Source: Novosphingobium rosa NBRC 15208
GTDB lineage: Bacteria > Pseudomonadota > Alphaproteobacteria > Sphingomonadales > Sphingomonadaceae
Length of the DNA stretch: 62,590 bases
Direction of reading: 5' to 3'
Assembly (NCBI RefSeq): GCF_001598555.1
Contig: NZ_BCZE01000053.1
Span: 1-62,590, forward strand
Below are positions 26,037 to 34,561 of the stretch, one piece after another (the stretch's first letter is position 1; each line of letters opens with the position of its first letter). The position numbers and the translations under genes were made by a program. The notes below the pieces were generated by a model. The model was not told where the DNA came from. It saw nothing but the letters and a program-made list of their open reading frames with translations, and ran no database searches.

Positions 26037-27120
26037 TATGCGCAATGGCCTCGGCAATATGGCCGCGCCACAAGGCGCCCAGCAATTCGGTCTGGGTGAT
26101 GAGCCCGGCATAGCGCCCCTGAGCATCAACGATGATCGCCTCGCGATAGCGCCCGCCCGAGAGGATCGGCAGCACCTCGTCGATGGGCGTATCGGCCGAG
26201 GCGATGCAGGGCGACAGATCCATCGCCCCGATCACATCGCCGCCGCCAGCCAGCCGGGCAAGGCCGGCAAGCCCCTCGACATGGCCCTCGGCTGAAACCA
26301 CCGGCAGGGCCTGCAAATCCTGCGCTTCCATGGCGCGGGCAGCATCTTGCGCCCGCGCATCGGGCGACAGCGGCGCCACCTCGCGCATGATCTGGGCGCA
26401 GCGGATCACGCCATGCAGGCGGCGCCATGCCCGGCCTTCCACCTGACGGAACAGCGTGTCCAGATCCTCGCTGCTGACATCGAGCAGATCGTCGTAATGG
26501 GCCAACACCTCGTCCACATCGGCGATGGTGTAGCCCACGCTGCCCGCAGGCGGCGCGACATACGCCACCGCGCGATGCGGATAATTGCCCCGCACCGCTG
26601 CATTGAACAGCCAGCCGATCCCCACCAGCAGCAGGCAGTTCACCAGAACCGGCAGAACGGCGAAACTCCACCCCGCGCCCACCACCGCAGGCCCGCCGAT
26701 CACCGTGGTCAGCGCCACCGCGCCGCCGGGCGGATGAAGGCAGCGGGCCAGGCTCATCATGGCGATGGCGGTGGCCACAGCCAGACCCGCCGCATAGGCC
26801 GGATCGCCGATCAGCTTCATCCAGAGAATGCCCGACAGCGCCGAGACGGTATTGCCGCCGATGATCGCCCAGGGCTGCGCCAGCGGGCTGGCGGGCACCG
26901 CGAACAGCAGCACCGCCGAAGCGCCCATCGGCGCGATCAGCAGCGGCAGCCCCCCGCCGCCACCCCCGTTCCGGCCAAGCCAGAGATGCATCACCGCCCC
27001 GGTAAACAGAATGCCCAGCGCCGAGCCGATAAAGGCCTGCACGATACGCGTGGCGGTGCTGGCGGGCTGGATGCCGATCCAATGCGCAAGAGTGTGAAGC
27101 CGGGAGGCCGGGGTGGTCAT
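26026..27120 (-). CDS. HPP-family membrane protein with CBS domains
   Basis: 364-residue protein. The N-terminal half holds four to five membrane spans with the HPP segment CLHPPGGAVALTTVIGGPAV (around residue 130) and an upstream MGASAVLLFAVPASPLAQPW. The C-terminal half has a CBS-domain pair (from about 225), with AMEAQDLQALPVVSAEGHVE and YREAIIVDAQGRYAGLITQ. Some HPP proteins are nitrite transporters of plastids and cyanobacteria; the substrate here is unknown. The last codons and TGA stop (Thr-Pro-Val-stop) lie inside a degenerate family-C repeat end, so the C terminus has probably been altered by insertion. Confidence 0.87.
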   Translation of the reverse strand: MTTPASRLHTLAHWIGIQPASTATRIVQAFIGSALGILFTGAVMHLWLGRNGGGGGGLPLLIAPMGASAVLLFAVPASPLAQPWAIIGGNTVSALSGILWMKLIGDPAYAAGLAVATAIAMMSLARCLHPPGGAVALTTVIGGPAVVGAGWSFAVLPVLVNCLLLVGIGWLFNAAVRGNYPHRAVAYVAPPAGSVGYTIADVDEVLAHYDDLLDVSSEDLDTLFRQVEGRAWRRLHGVIRCAQIMREVAPLSPDARAQDAARAMEAQDLQALPVVSAEGHVEGLAGLARLAGGGDVIGAMDLSPCIASADTPIDEVLPILSGGRYREAIIVDAQGRYAGLITQTELLGALWRGHIAEAIAHTPV

Positions 27121-27156
27121 GCAATATCCTTGGCGGGTGAGTTGGTTCGGGCCTTA

Positions 27157-27310
27157 GAGTCTGTTTGGAATTTCGGCGAAGCCGAATTTGCGGCACCAGC
27201 CCTCTCCCCCACCCGGCCACCCAGCGGCAGTATCATATGGGTGGCCGGGTGGGGGAGAGGGCTGGTGCCGCTTACGAAAATTCGCTTTTGCCCATTTTCC
27301 AAACAGGCTC
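27157..27310. mobile_element. MITE-like element with 34-bp perfect inverted repeat
   Basis: A 154-base element bounded by GAGTCTGTTTGGAA and TTCCAAACAGGCTC (one mismatch). It is flanked by TTA on both sides (27154-27156 and 27311-27313), as expected for a three-base target duplication. Inside, perfect 34-base arms (27190-27223 and 27238-27271) surround a 14-base loop, and a TTCGGC-GAA-GCCGAA hairpin lies near the left end. There is no coding capacity. End sequence and TNA target resemble IS5-superfamily elements, so it is probably mobilised in trans. It fills the gap between the MarR and HPP genes. Confidence 0.8.
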
Positions 27311-27763
27311 TTAACGCTCGTCGATCTGGTCGAGCAAGCCGGTGAGCATGGGGCGTAGGCGCAGGATTTCCTCACGATGGGTGGCCGTCAGCCGGGCGAG
27401 TTGCTCCCGCGCCTTGTCGGTCAGCACCAGCAGGGCGCGGCGCTTGTCACCGGGCGCGGCATGGCGCTCGACAAGGCCCAGCGCCTCAAGCCGGTCGATC
27501 AGACCGGTGGCGCTGTGAGGCTTGAGGATCAGCCGCTCGGCGACATAGCCCACGGTGACCTCCCGATGGCCCGCGCCGCGAATCGCCAGCAGCGCCTGAT
27601 GCTGTTGCGGGGTCAGGCCACAGGCGGTCGCCGCCGCCTCGCTGAAGGCCAGAAACTGGCGCAGCGCATGGCGGAAATCGGCCAGCGCCACGTAATCGGC
27701 GTCGGCCAGATCGACCGGCGCCGCGCCGCTGACGGCATCATCACTCATCATCTTTGCCCTCAT
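27311..27763 (-). CDS. MarR-family transcriptional regulator
   Basis: 150-residue regulator with a winged helix at about 55-115: AERLILKPHSATGLIDRLEA is the recognition helix and RHAAPGDKRRALLVLTDKA the wing, both diagnostic of MarR. Start ATG 27763; ATG 27751 is an alternative. The TAA stop is exactly the target-site triplet of the adjacent MITE, so the original C terminus may have been longer. It is divergent from the ClC gene, with an inverted repeat between them. Confidence 0.88.
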   Translation of the reverse strand: MRAKMMSDDAVSGAAPVDLADADYVALADFRHALRQFLAFSEAAATACGLTPQQHQALLAIRGAGHREVTVGYVAERLILKPHSATGLIDRLEALGLVERHAAPGDKRRALLVLTDKAREQLARLTATHREEILRLRPMLTGLLDQIDER

Positions 27764-27773
27764 GGCTTGAATA

Positions 27774-27790
27774 ATATCGCATCACGATAT
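27774..27790. promoter_or_regulatory. MarR-type operator candidate
   Basis: ATATCG-CATCA-CGATAT, a 17-base inverted repeat with AT-rich half-sites, lies 10 bases upstream of the MarR start codon in the divergent marR/clc region. Size and position fit a MarR-family operator for autoregulation and possibly for the ClC gene. Confidence 0.5.
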
Positions 27791-27834
27791 AAATGACCAG
27801 TCGTTTCACGCAGCTCCCCCGGAAAAACCCAGCC

Positions 27835-29583
27835 ATGGCTCAGGATTACAGCATAAACCCCGCCCCCGATACCAGACCCTTGGGCGATCATAGCGCCGAC
27901 TGGCGGATGGTCATGCTGGCGCTGGCCGCCATCGTGGCGGGCGCGGGCGGCGCGCTGGGCGCATGGCTGCTGCTGCGGCTGATCGCTCTGGCCACGAACC
28001 TGTTCTGGTTCGGCGGCGTCTCCACCGCCACCACAGACATCGGGGCAAGCCATGTCGGCCTGTGGGTGCTGGCGATCCCGGCCATCGGCAGCGTGATCGT
28101 GGGGCTGATGGCGCGCTTCGGCTCCGAAAAGATCCGCGGCCACGGCATTCCCGAGGCCATCGAGGCGATCCTCTATGGCGAGAGCCGCCTGTCGCTGAAG
28201 GTGGCGATCCTCAAGCCCTTGTCCTCGGCGATCTCCATCGGCAGCGGCGGACCTTTCGGCGCCGAGGGGCCGATCATCATGACCGGCGGGGCGATCGGCT
28301 CGCTCTTCGCGCAGTGCTTCAGGCTCAGCGCCGCCGAGCGCAAGACGCTGCTGGTGGCGGGCGCGGCGGCGGGCATGACCGGCATCTTCGGCACGCCGCT
28401 CGCCGCGATCCTGCTGGCGGTGGAGGTGCTGCTGTTCGAATGGAAGCCGCGCAGCTTCGTGCCTGTCGCCATTGCCGTGCTGGTCAGCTTCGCCTTGCGC
28501 CAACTGCTGCTGGACCATGGCCCGCTGTTCCCCATGGCGACCAGCCTGCCCTTCAGCGGCGGCGTGGCGGGCATGGCTCTGGCGCTGGGCGGGGTGATCG
28601 GGCTGGAGGCGGCGCTGCTCTCATCATGCCTCTATCGCATCGAGGATCTGTTTCATCGCCTGCCGATCCACTGGATGTGGTGGCCCGCGCTGGGCGGCGT
28701 GGCCGTGGGCATCGGCGGCTGGATCGATATGCGCGTGCTGGGCGCGGGCTATGGCAACATCCAGTTGCTGCTCGATGGGGCGTTCACGCTCAAGATGATC
28801 GCGCTGCTGCTGGTGGTGAAGGCGGCGGTGTGGCTGGTGGCGCTGGGTTCGGGCACATCGGGCGGCGTGCTGGCGCCGCTGCTGATTCTGGGCGGGGCGA
28901 CAGGGGCCTTGCTCGGCCACTTTCTCCCCGGTCCAATGGGTTTCTGGGCCATGGCGGGCATGGGCGCGATGATGAGCGGCGCCATGCGCGCGCCACTGAC
29001 CGGCGCCCTGTTCGCTGCGGAATTGACCGGGCAGTTCAATGCATTGCCTGTGCTGATGGCGGCCTCGATCGGCGCCTATGGCATCAGCGTGCTGGTGATG
29101 CGCCGCTCGATCCTGACCGAGAAGATCGCCCGGCGCGGGCGGCATATCCTGCAGGAATACACCGTCGATCCGCTGGACTTCATGCAGGCCGGGCAGATCA
29201 TGACTCACAATCCGCAGACCCTGCGCGGCGCCATGCAATTGCGCGAAGCCTCGGCGTTTTTTGCGCAAAGCGCGAAACACCGCTCCTATCCGGTGGTGGA
29301 TGAGGATCAGCGCCTGCTGGGGCTGGTCTCGCGTTCGGATGCGCTGCGCTGGCGCGTGGAGGGCGCATCAAGCGTCCAGACTCTGGCCGAGGTGGTGTCC
29401 GATGCCTCCCAGCCTTTTGCGCGGGCACGCAGCCCGATCGGCGAGGTGGCCGATCTGATGGTGGAGACCGGGATCGGGCGCATTCCCATCGTGGAGGATG
29501 ATAGCGCGCGGGTGATCGGGATCCTGTCGCGCCATGATCTGCTGAAAGCCCGCAGCACCACGCGCGGGGCCGAACGGCGCTAG
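27835..29583 (+). CDS. ClC-family chloride channel/transporter with CBS domains
   Basis: 582-residue membrane protein. The selectivity region GSGGPFGAEGPI keeps the external gating Glu (about residue 144). The GSGIP chloride loop reads GHGIPEAIEAIL, with His for Ser. At the position of the internal proton Glu of E. coli ClC-ec1 the sequence is LAVEVLLFEW, with Val, as in ClC channels. GTSGGVLAPLLILGG follows later. Two CBS domains occupy the C terminus (about 455-580; LGLVSRSDALRW, VIGILSRHDLLKA). ATG 27835 is preferred; ATG 27793 would add 14 residues and overlap the operator edge. Confidence 0.9.
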   Translation: MAQDYSINPAPDTRPLGDHSADWRMVMLALAAIVAGAGGALGAWLLLRLIALATNLFWFGGVSTATTDIGASHVGLWVLAIPAIGSVIVGLMARFGSEKIRGHGIPEAIEAILYGESRLSLKVAILKPLSSAISIGSGGPFGAEGPIIMTGGAIGSLFAQCFRLSAAERKTLLVAGAAAGMTGIFGTPLAAILLAVEVLLFEWKPRSFVPVAIAVLVSFALRQLLLDHGPLFPMATSLPFSGGVAGMALALGGVIGLEAALLSSCLYRIEDLFHRLPIHWMWWPALGGVAVGIGGWIDMRVLGAGYGNIQLLLDGAFTLKMIALLLVVKAAVWLVALGSGTSGGVLAPLLILGGATGALLGHFLPGPMGFWAMAGMGAMMSGAMRAPLTGALFAAELTGQFNALPVLMAASIGAYGISVLVMRRSILTEKIARRGRHILQEYTVDPLDFMQAGQIMTHNPQTLRGAMQLREASAFFAQSAKHRSYPVVDEDQRLLGLVSRSDALRWRVEGASSVQTLAEVVSDASQPFARARSPIGEVADLMVETGIGRIPIVEDDSARVIGILSRHDLLKARSTTRGAERR

Positions 29584-29649
29584 ATTCGCTTTTTGGCGCG
29601 GGCCTGTGCTAGGGGCCGCGCCGATGAAGCAGCCAGCAGGAAACAAGTC

Positions 29650-30336
29650 ATGATCGAGCCCGAATTGCTGGGCACCGCGCAGGTGCCCGATGGCGTGGAG
29701 CTGCGCCTGATGCGTCGCGGCGCGGATTTCATGATTACCCTCGCCGGCAATGAGCTGATGACCACCCGCATGCATCACTCCGAGGACAGCCTCGCGGTGA
29801 TGACGCATGAGCGGCTGGGTGAGCGTGGCCCCCAGCGCTGGCTGATCGGCGGCTATGGCATGGGCTTTACCCTGCGCGCGGCGCTGAACGTGCTGGGGCA
29901 GGACAGCGCCATCACCGTGGTCGAACTGGTGCCCGAGATCATCGCCTGGGCACGCGGCCCGATGGCCGAGGTGGCGGCGGGCTGTCTGGACGATCCGCGC
30001 GTGATGCTGGTGGAGGACGATGTCTCCAACGCCATCAAGGCGGCGCATGGCATCTATGACGCGATCCTGCTCGATGTCGACAATGGGCCCGACGGGCTGG
30101 TGCGTGAGGGCAACAATGGGCTCTACACCGGGCGCGGGCTGCGCGCGGCGAAACATGCGCTGAGTCCTGGCGGCATGCTGGCGATCTGGTCAGCCCATCA
30201 GGACAATGCCTTTGTGAAGCGCCTGAAGGACACCGGCTTCGAGGTGGAGGAGCGCTTTGTGCGCGCCCGACCTAACAACAAGGGGCCGCGCCATTTCATC
30301 TGGTTCTGCCGGAAGCCCGGTGAAGCTGAGGATTGA
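29650..30336 (+). CDS. Spermidine-synthase-like methyltransferase-fold protein
   Basis: 228-residue Rossmann-fold protein of the spermidine-synthase superfamily. RWLIGGYGMGFTLRAAL is the nucleotide-binding loop, ITVVELVPEIIAWA gives the acidic residue after strand 2, and YDAILLDVDNGPDGLV the active-site segment. It is shorter than SpeE (about 280), and the N-terminal beta-hairpin domain is reduced, so polyamine synthesis is uncertain. The start 29650 was chosen because upstream codons fall in the spacer after the ClC gene. An RNase-H-like gene follows 15 bases downstream. Confidence 0.83.
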   Translation: MIEPELLGTAQVPDGVELRLMRRGADFMITLAGNELMTTRMHHSEDSLAVMTHERLGERGPQRWLIGGYGMGFTLRAALNVLGQDSAITVVELVPEIIAWARGPMAEVAAGCLDDPRVMLVEDDVSNAIKAAHGIYDAILLDVDNGPDGLVREGNNGLYTGRGLRAAKHALSPGGMLAIWSAHQDNAFVKRLKDTGFEVEERFVRARPNNKGPRHFIWFCRKPGEAED

Positions 30337-30351
30337 TGAAGCTGTGGCCCG

Positions 30352-30726
30352 ATGAAACTATGGTTTGACGGCGGCTGCCGCCCCAACCCCGGCGTTCTGG
30401 AAACCTCGGTGGTGACGGGCGGTCAGGCGCATATCCGCAAGGATTGCGGCACGGGCGACAACAATGATGCCGAGTGGTTGGCGTTGATCCATGCTCTGGA
30501 ACTGGCGCGGGATCTGGGCGCGAAGGATGTCGCGCTGCTGGGCGATGCGGCGATGATCGTGCATCAGGCGCGGGGCGACTGGCCCTGCAAGACCGAGCGG
30601 TTTCGCGCTTACCATGCGCGGTTCACAGCTTTAAGCGTGCATTTCGATCGCGTCCGTGTGCGCCATATCAAGCGGCAACAGAATCTGGCGGGAATTGCGC
30701 TGGAACGCCATCACGGCAGGCTATAG
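30352..30726 (+). CDS. RNase-H-like protein lacking the last catalytic Asp
   Basis: 124-residue protein with the ribonuclease HI fold pattern: first Asp in WFDGGCRPNPG (Asp6), Glu41 in NNDAEWLALIHAL, Asp65 in VALLGDAAMIV. The fourth metal ligand of RNase HI, normally in NERxDxLA, aligns with Gly114 in QQNLAGIALE. The protein may therefore be catalytically altered or only bind nucleic acid. At 124 residues it is shorter than E. coli RNase HI (155) and lacks the basic handle. It sits between the spermidine-synthase-like gene and a pseudouridine synthase gene, 9 bases upstream of the latter. Confidence 0.8.
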   Translation: MKLWFDGGCRPNPGVLETSVVTGGQAHIRKDCGTGDNNDAEWLALIHALELARDLGAKDVALLGDAAMIVHQARGDWPCKTERFRAYHARFTALSVHFDRVRVRHIKRQQNLAGIALERHHGRL

Positions 30727-30735
30727 GTTCACCCG

Positions 30736-31299
30736 ATGCCCCGCCTGATCCTGCTCAACAAGCCGTTCGACGTGCTCTCGCAATTCACCGATGCGGGGAC
30801 GCAGGGCAGCACGCGCGCCACGCTCTCGGATTTTGTGAAGGTGCCCAGCGTCTATCCCGCCGGTCGGCTGGACCGTGACAGCGAGGGCCTGCTGCTGCTC
30901 ACCGACGATGGCCGCCTTCAGGCCCGCATCGCCGATCCGCGTTTCAAGCTGCCCAAGACCTATCTGGTGCAGGTGGAAGGGGCGCCGGATGAAACAGCCT
31001 TGGAAAACCTGCGTCGCGGGGTGATGCTGAAAGACGGCCCCACCCTGCCTGCCGAGGCCGAGGCGATCGAAACGCCCGACCTGTGGCCGCGCGATCCCCC
31101 GGTGCGCTTCCGCAAAAGCGTGCCTGACCACTGGTTGCGCCTCACCATCCGCGAGGGTCGCAACCGGCAGGTGCGCCGCATGACCGCCGCCGTGGGCCTG
31201 CCCACCCTGCGACTGGTGCGCTGGAGCATCGGCGACTGGACCGTCGAGGGCATCCCGCAAGGCGAATGGCGCGAGGGTGTGATCCCTCGCCTCCGGTAA
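30736..31299 (+). CDS. rluE: 23S rRNA pseudouridine synthase RluE-type
   Basis: 187-residue enzyme of the RsuA/RluE group, without the S4 domain found in RsuA and RluB. ILLNKPFDVLSQF opens the catalytic domain; the active-site loop AGRLDRDSEGLLLLTDDG carries the catalytic Asp; KTYLVQVEG and LTIREGRNRQVRRM are family motifs. RluE makes pseudouridine 2457 in helix 89 of 23S rRNA. The length and lack of an RNA-binding N-terminal domain favour RluE over RluB/RluF. It ends 11 bases from the convergent RoxA gene, another ribosome-modifying enzyme. Confidence 0.9.
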   Translation: MPRLILLNKPFDVLSQFTDAGTQGSTRATLSDFVKVPSVYPAGRLDRDSEGLLLLTDDGRLQARIADPRFKLPKTYLVQVEGAPDETALENLRRGVMLKDGPTLPAEAEAIETPDLWPRDPPVRFRKSVPDHWLRLTIREGRNRQVRRMTAAVGLPTLRLVRWSIGDWTVEGIPQGEWREGVIPRLR

Positions 31300-31309
31300 A
31301 CCGCCTGCG

Positions 31310-32461
31310 TTAATCCTCGTCTTCGAAGGCGAGGCTGCCTTGATTGCACAGGGCCGCGATCATAGTGATGGCTTCGGGACGATCGACCAGCGCCTGATCG
31401 GGTTCGATCTCCCCGCCCGCGCAGATTTGCCTCGCCAGTTCAGCGGTGGCGCCTGAGGCCTCGAAGCAGGCGCCATCGGCGAACAGCCATAGCGCATCTC
31501 CGCCACGCGCCACAAAAGCAAAGCGGCTGGCGGGGTTGCGATACAGCGCTTGCCCCGCTTCCAGCCCCTCGCGCACCTCTTCATCGGTGAGGGGTTCTTC
31601 CGGGCGCCAGTCCTGATCGGCATATTTGGGCGTGGTGTTATGGCAGCCAAACCAGCGGGCGAAGGCCTCGCGGTCCTGCAGGCTTTCCGTCACCATCTTG
31701 TGCAGGCCATCGAGCGCCGAGGCCGCGATCTCGCCCGGATGGTCCTGCGCGGGCAGGCCGGGGTCGGCATAGCGGTCATCATCGTTTTCGCGGCTGAGCA
31801 GTTCCTCGCTCCAGCCCTCGATCAGATCGTGGCGAGACGGCGCGCGGAAGCCGATCGAATAGGTCATGCAATCATCGCCCACGGCCACGCCATCATGCGC
31901 GAAGCCGGGGGGCACATAGAGCATGTCGCCCGGCTCCAGCACGAAGTCTCCGGTGGGCTCGAAGCCTTCGAGCAGGCGCAGATCCTCATGCGGGCGCAGC
32001 GGCGTGGAGGCATCGCAGCGCGGGCCCACCGTCCAGCGGCGGCGGCCAAGGCCCTGCACCAGAAAGACATCATACTGGTCGAAATGCGGGCCCACGCCGC
32101 CGCCATCACTGGCGTAGCTGACCATCACATCGTCGATCCGCCAGTCGGGGATAAAGCGGAAGGGTTCGATCAGATCGGCGACATCGGGGACATGCTGGTC
32201 CACCGCCTGCACCAGCAGGGTCCATGGCTGCGCGCCCAGTTTTTCGAAGCGATCCTCGGCCAGCGGGCCGCTTTCCATGCGCAGCTTCTCGCCATCCTGA
32301 AAGATCAGGCGCGATTCCACGCCTTCCTCGCAGGCGAGGCCCGCCAGTTCGTCGGGCTCCAGCGGGTTGGTGAAGGCGGGGAAGGCCTTGCGGAACAGGC
32401 GGGGCTGGCGCTGCCAGTCGCCGCGCAGGAAGGTGGGGATGTCGAAGTTCTCAAGAGCCAT
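31310..32461 (-). CDS. roxA: Ribosomal protein uL16 arginine hydroxylase (RoxA/YcfD)
   Basis: 383-residue JmjC-type 2-oxoglutarate/Fe(II) oxygenase; E. coli YcfD hydroxylates an arginine of ribosomal protein L16. Iron ligands are visible in GGGVGPHFDQYDVFLVQ (HxD) and the distal His in YVPPGFAHDGVAVG. TYSIGFRAPSRHDLIEGW and the C-terminal winged-helix region (RFAFVARGGDALWLFADG) match the family; length is near the usual 373. It is convergent with rluE. Substrate assignment is by family. Confidence 0.92.
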   Translation of the reverse strand: MALENFDIPTFLRGDWQRQPRLFRKAFPAFTNPLEPDELAGLACEEGVESRLIFQDGEKLRMESGPLAEDRFEKLGAQPWTLLVQAVDQHVPDVADLIEPFRFIPDWRIDDVMVSYASDGGGVGPHFDQYDVFLVQGLGRRRWTVGPRCDASTPLRPHEDLRLLEGFEPTGDFVLEPGDMLYVPPGFAHDGVAVGDDCMTYSIGFRAPSRHDLIEGWSEELLSRENDDDRYADPGLPAQDHPGEIAASALDGLHKMVTESLQDREAFARWFGCHNTTPKYADQDWRPEEPLTDEEVREGLEAGQALYRNPASRFAFVARGGDALWLFADGACFEASGATAELARQICAGGEIEPDQALVDRPEAITMIAALCNQGSLAFEDED

Positions 32462-32521
32462 GGCGGTGCTGTAGGGCGAGCAGCCTTTTCAGGCCAGCCC
32501 CTTGCAGGCTACAGGGCGCTT

Positions 32522-32791
32522 ATGAAACGCAGAAAGCGCTATCTGACGGCCACCATGCCGGACGGCTATGTGAAGACCATTGGGCCCACGTCCGATCCCT
32601 TCACCCATTACTGGCGCATCGTGGCCCTTCTGCAGAACGGCAAGACCGAGGTGTTCTGGGGCCATGCGCGCTCGCAAGCCGAGGCCAGGAGCAAAAAATC
32701 CGCCACGCAGGAAGCGGCCAAAATGCGCGGCTGGACCAGCTGGCAATTCGAAATCGCCGAGCTGGTCGAGAGCGACGCACCGCCAGTCTGA
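32522..32791 (+). CDS. Small basic protein of unknown function
   Basis: 89-residue soluble protein beginning MKRRKRYLTATMPDGYVKTI. It contains an Ala/Lys/Ser helix (SQAEARSKKSATQEAAKM) and ends with an acidic tail. No signal peptide or membrane segment and no family that I recognise. It is divergent from roxA and abuts the convergent DipZ gene with no spacer: its stop at 32789-32791 is followed immediately by the DipZ stop at 32792. The long open frame upstream is antisense to roxA and not real. Confidence 0.7.
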   Translation: MKRRKRYLTATMPDGYVKTIGPTSDPFTHYWRIVALLQNGKTEVFWGHARSQAEARSKKSATQEAAKMRGWTSWQFEIAELVESDAPPV

Positions 32792-34498
32792 TCACCCAAA
32801 GGTGAAGGCAAAAGCCTCCACGCCGGGATCGAGGAAGGTGATGGCAAAGCTGTGGTCGCCCGCGCCCTTGGCCAGCCGCACCAGCTGATAGAGCCGGTTG
32901 CCTGTCACCACGCCATCGCCCTGAGCATCGGTGTCGACACCGTGATCGGCGCCGGGCGCATGGCCATCGATGGTCACACGGAAACGCACCGGCTTGCCGC
33001 CCGCCGCGGGCCCCAGCACCAGATGCAGATCACGCGCCTGAAAGCGATAGGCGATCATCCCGCCCGCCTGCTCCAGCCGGGCATTTTCGGCGCCAACCGT
33101 CCAGCGCCCTTCCAGCCCCCAGCCATCAGACTGCAAACCGCCCAGAGCATAGGTTTCCGCCGAATCCTGCTTCACCGCAGGCGTGCTGGAAAAGCCCTGA
33201 GAACGGGCATAGCCGATATAGGTCTCCGGGCTCTGCTCCTGACCGCTGCGCTCGGCCTCGATCCCCTGATCCATGCCCTGCACCGTACCGCCGGGCACCG
33301 CCGAGGCGCCATTCTCGGCCAGCACCTTCTGGATCAGTTTTTCGAAAGCGGCATCGTCACCCTCGCCGAACATATGCGCGCGGATGCGGCCCTGCGCGTC
33401 GATCAGATATTCGGCGGGCCAGTACTCGTTGTTGAAGGCCTTCCAGATGGCGTAATTGTTGTCCAGCGCCACCGGATAGGTCACGCCCAGCCGCTTGACG
33501 GCATCGCGCACATTGGTCGGGTCTTTCTCGAAGGCGAACTCGGGCGTGTGGACGCCCACCACCACCAGCCCGGCCTGCCTGTACTTCTCGGCCCAGCCCT
33601 TCACATAGGGCAGGGTACGCAGGCAGTTGATGCAGCTGTAGGTCCAGAAATCGACCAGCACCACCTTGCCCTTGAGATCAGCGGCGGTCAGCGGCTGGCT
33701 ATTCAGCCACAGGCTCGCGCCATTGAAACCGGGGTTGGCGCCTTCATCGCCCAGCCCGTCGGCGCTGCTGGCGGGTTTGCGCACAATGCCGAAACGTTCC
33801 AGCAAGCCCTGCTCTATGCGGTTGGTGCTGGCCGCCGACAGCTTGGTCAGCACGCCGGTATCCAGCCCCAGAGCGATCACCGCCACTGCCGCCAGCACCA
33901 CCAGCCCCAGCCCCTGCCGCACCTTTTCGCCAAAGCCCAAGGAGCGCTTCATCGCGCCATAAACCTTGCCGCCAACCACCAGCGCCAGCGCCAGCGATGT
34001 CGCCGCGCCCAGACCGTAAGCCAGCAGCAGCGTGCCCGTCGCCAGACCGCCACCCTTGAGCGCCGCGCCCGTCAGCACAAGGCCAAGGATCGGCCCGGCG
34101 CAGGGCGCCCAGAGCAGGCCCGTCGCCGCGCCCAGAGCCAGCGAACCGCGCCAGCCCGAATCGCCGTGAGCACTTTCCGCCCAGCGACCGCCCAGTTGCA
34201 CCAAAGGCCGCGTCATCCGGTCGGCCAGGGCGGGAAACACCAGCGTCAGCCCGAACAGCGCCAGCAGCACCAGCGCCACGCTGCGCCCCACATCATTGGC
34301 GCCCACCGCCCACTGCCCGCCGACCGAAACCAGCACCGCCATGCCCGCAAACATCACTGTCATGCCCACCAGCATCGGCAGCCCATGCGAGAGAAAGGGC
34401 TTGCCCGCGCGCGCAAAGGCGAAGGGCAGGATCGGCAGGATGCAGGGGCTCATGATGGTGAGCGCGCCGGCCAGATAGGAGAGCAGGTAAAGCAGCAT
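32792..34498 (-). CDS. DipZ-like CcdA-thioredoxin fusion protein
   Basis: 568-residue thiol-disulfide protein in three parts. A CcdA/DsbD-beta-like membrane domain (about 1-215) has the redox Cys pair in IMSPCILPILPF (Cys19) and LLWAPCAGPILG (Cys133). A periplasmic thioredoxin-like domain (about 255-390) has the active site YSCINCLRTLPY (Cys289/292). A C-terminal domain of about 150 residues resembles the carbohydrate-binding-like module of DipZ. It should carry electrons from the cytoplasm to periplasmic thiols in one polypeptide. Confidence 0.9.
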   Translation of the reverse strand: MLLYLLSYLAGALTIMSPCILPILPFAFARAGKPFLSHGLPMLVGMTVMFAGMAVLVSVGGQWAVGANDVGRSVALVLLALFGLTLVFPALADRMTRPLVQLGGRWAESAHGDSGWRGSLALGAATGLLWAPCAGPILGLVLTGAALKGGGLATGTLLLAYGLGAATSLALALVVGGKVYGAMKRSLGFGEKVRQGLGLVVLAAVAVIALGLDTGVLTKLSAASTNRIEQGLLERFGIVRKPASSADGLGDEGANPGFNGASLWLNSQPLTAADLKGKVVLVDFWTYSCINCLRTLPYVKGWAEKYRQAGLVVVGVHTPEFAFEKDPTNVRDAVKRLGVTYPVALDNNYAIWKAFNNEYWPAEYLIDAQGRIRAHMFGEGDDAAFEKLIQKVLAENGASAVPGGTVQGMDQGIEAERSGQEQSPETYIGYARSQGFSSTPAVKQDSAETYALGGLQSDGWGLEGRWTVGAENARLEQAGGMIAYRFQARDLHLVLGPAAGGKPVRFRVTIDGHAPGADHGVDTDAQGDGVVTGNRLYQLVRLAKGAGDHSFAITFLDPGVEAFAFTFG

Positions 34499-34561
34499 GG
34501 ATCATTGGCCTGAAGGAGTCTCGATACTGGCTTTACGCGCGAAACACCCCCCGGGTTACGC

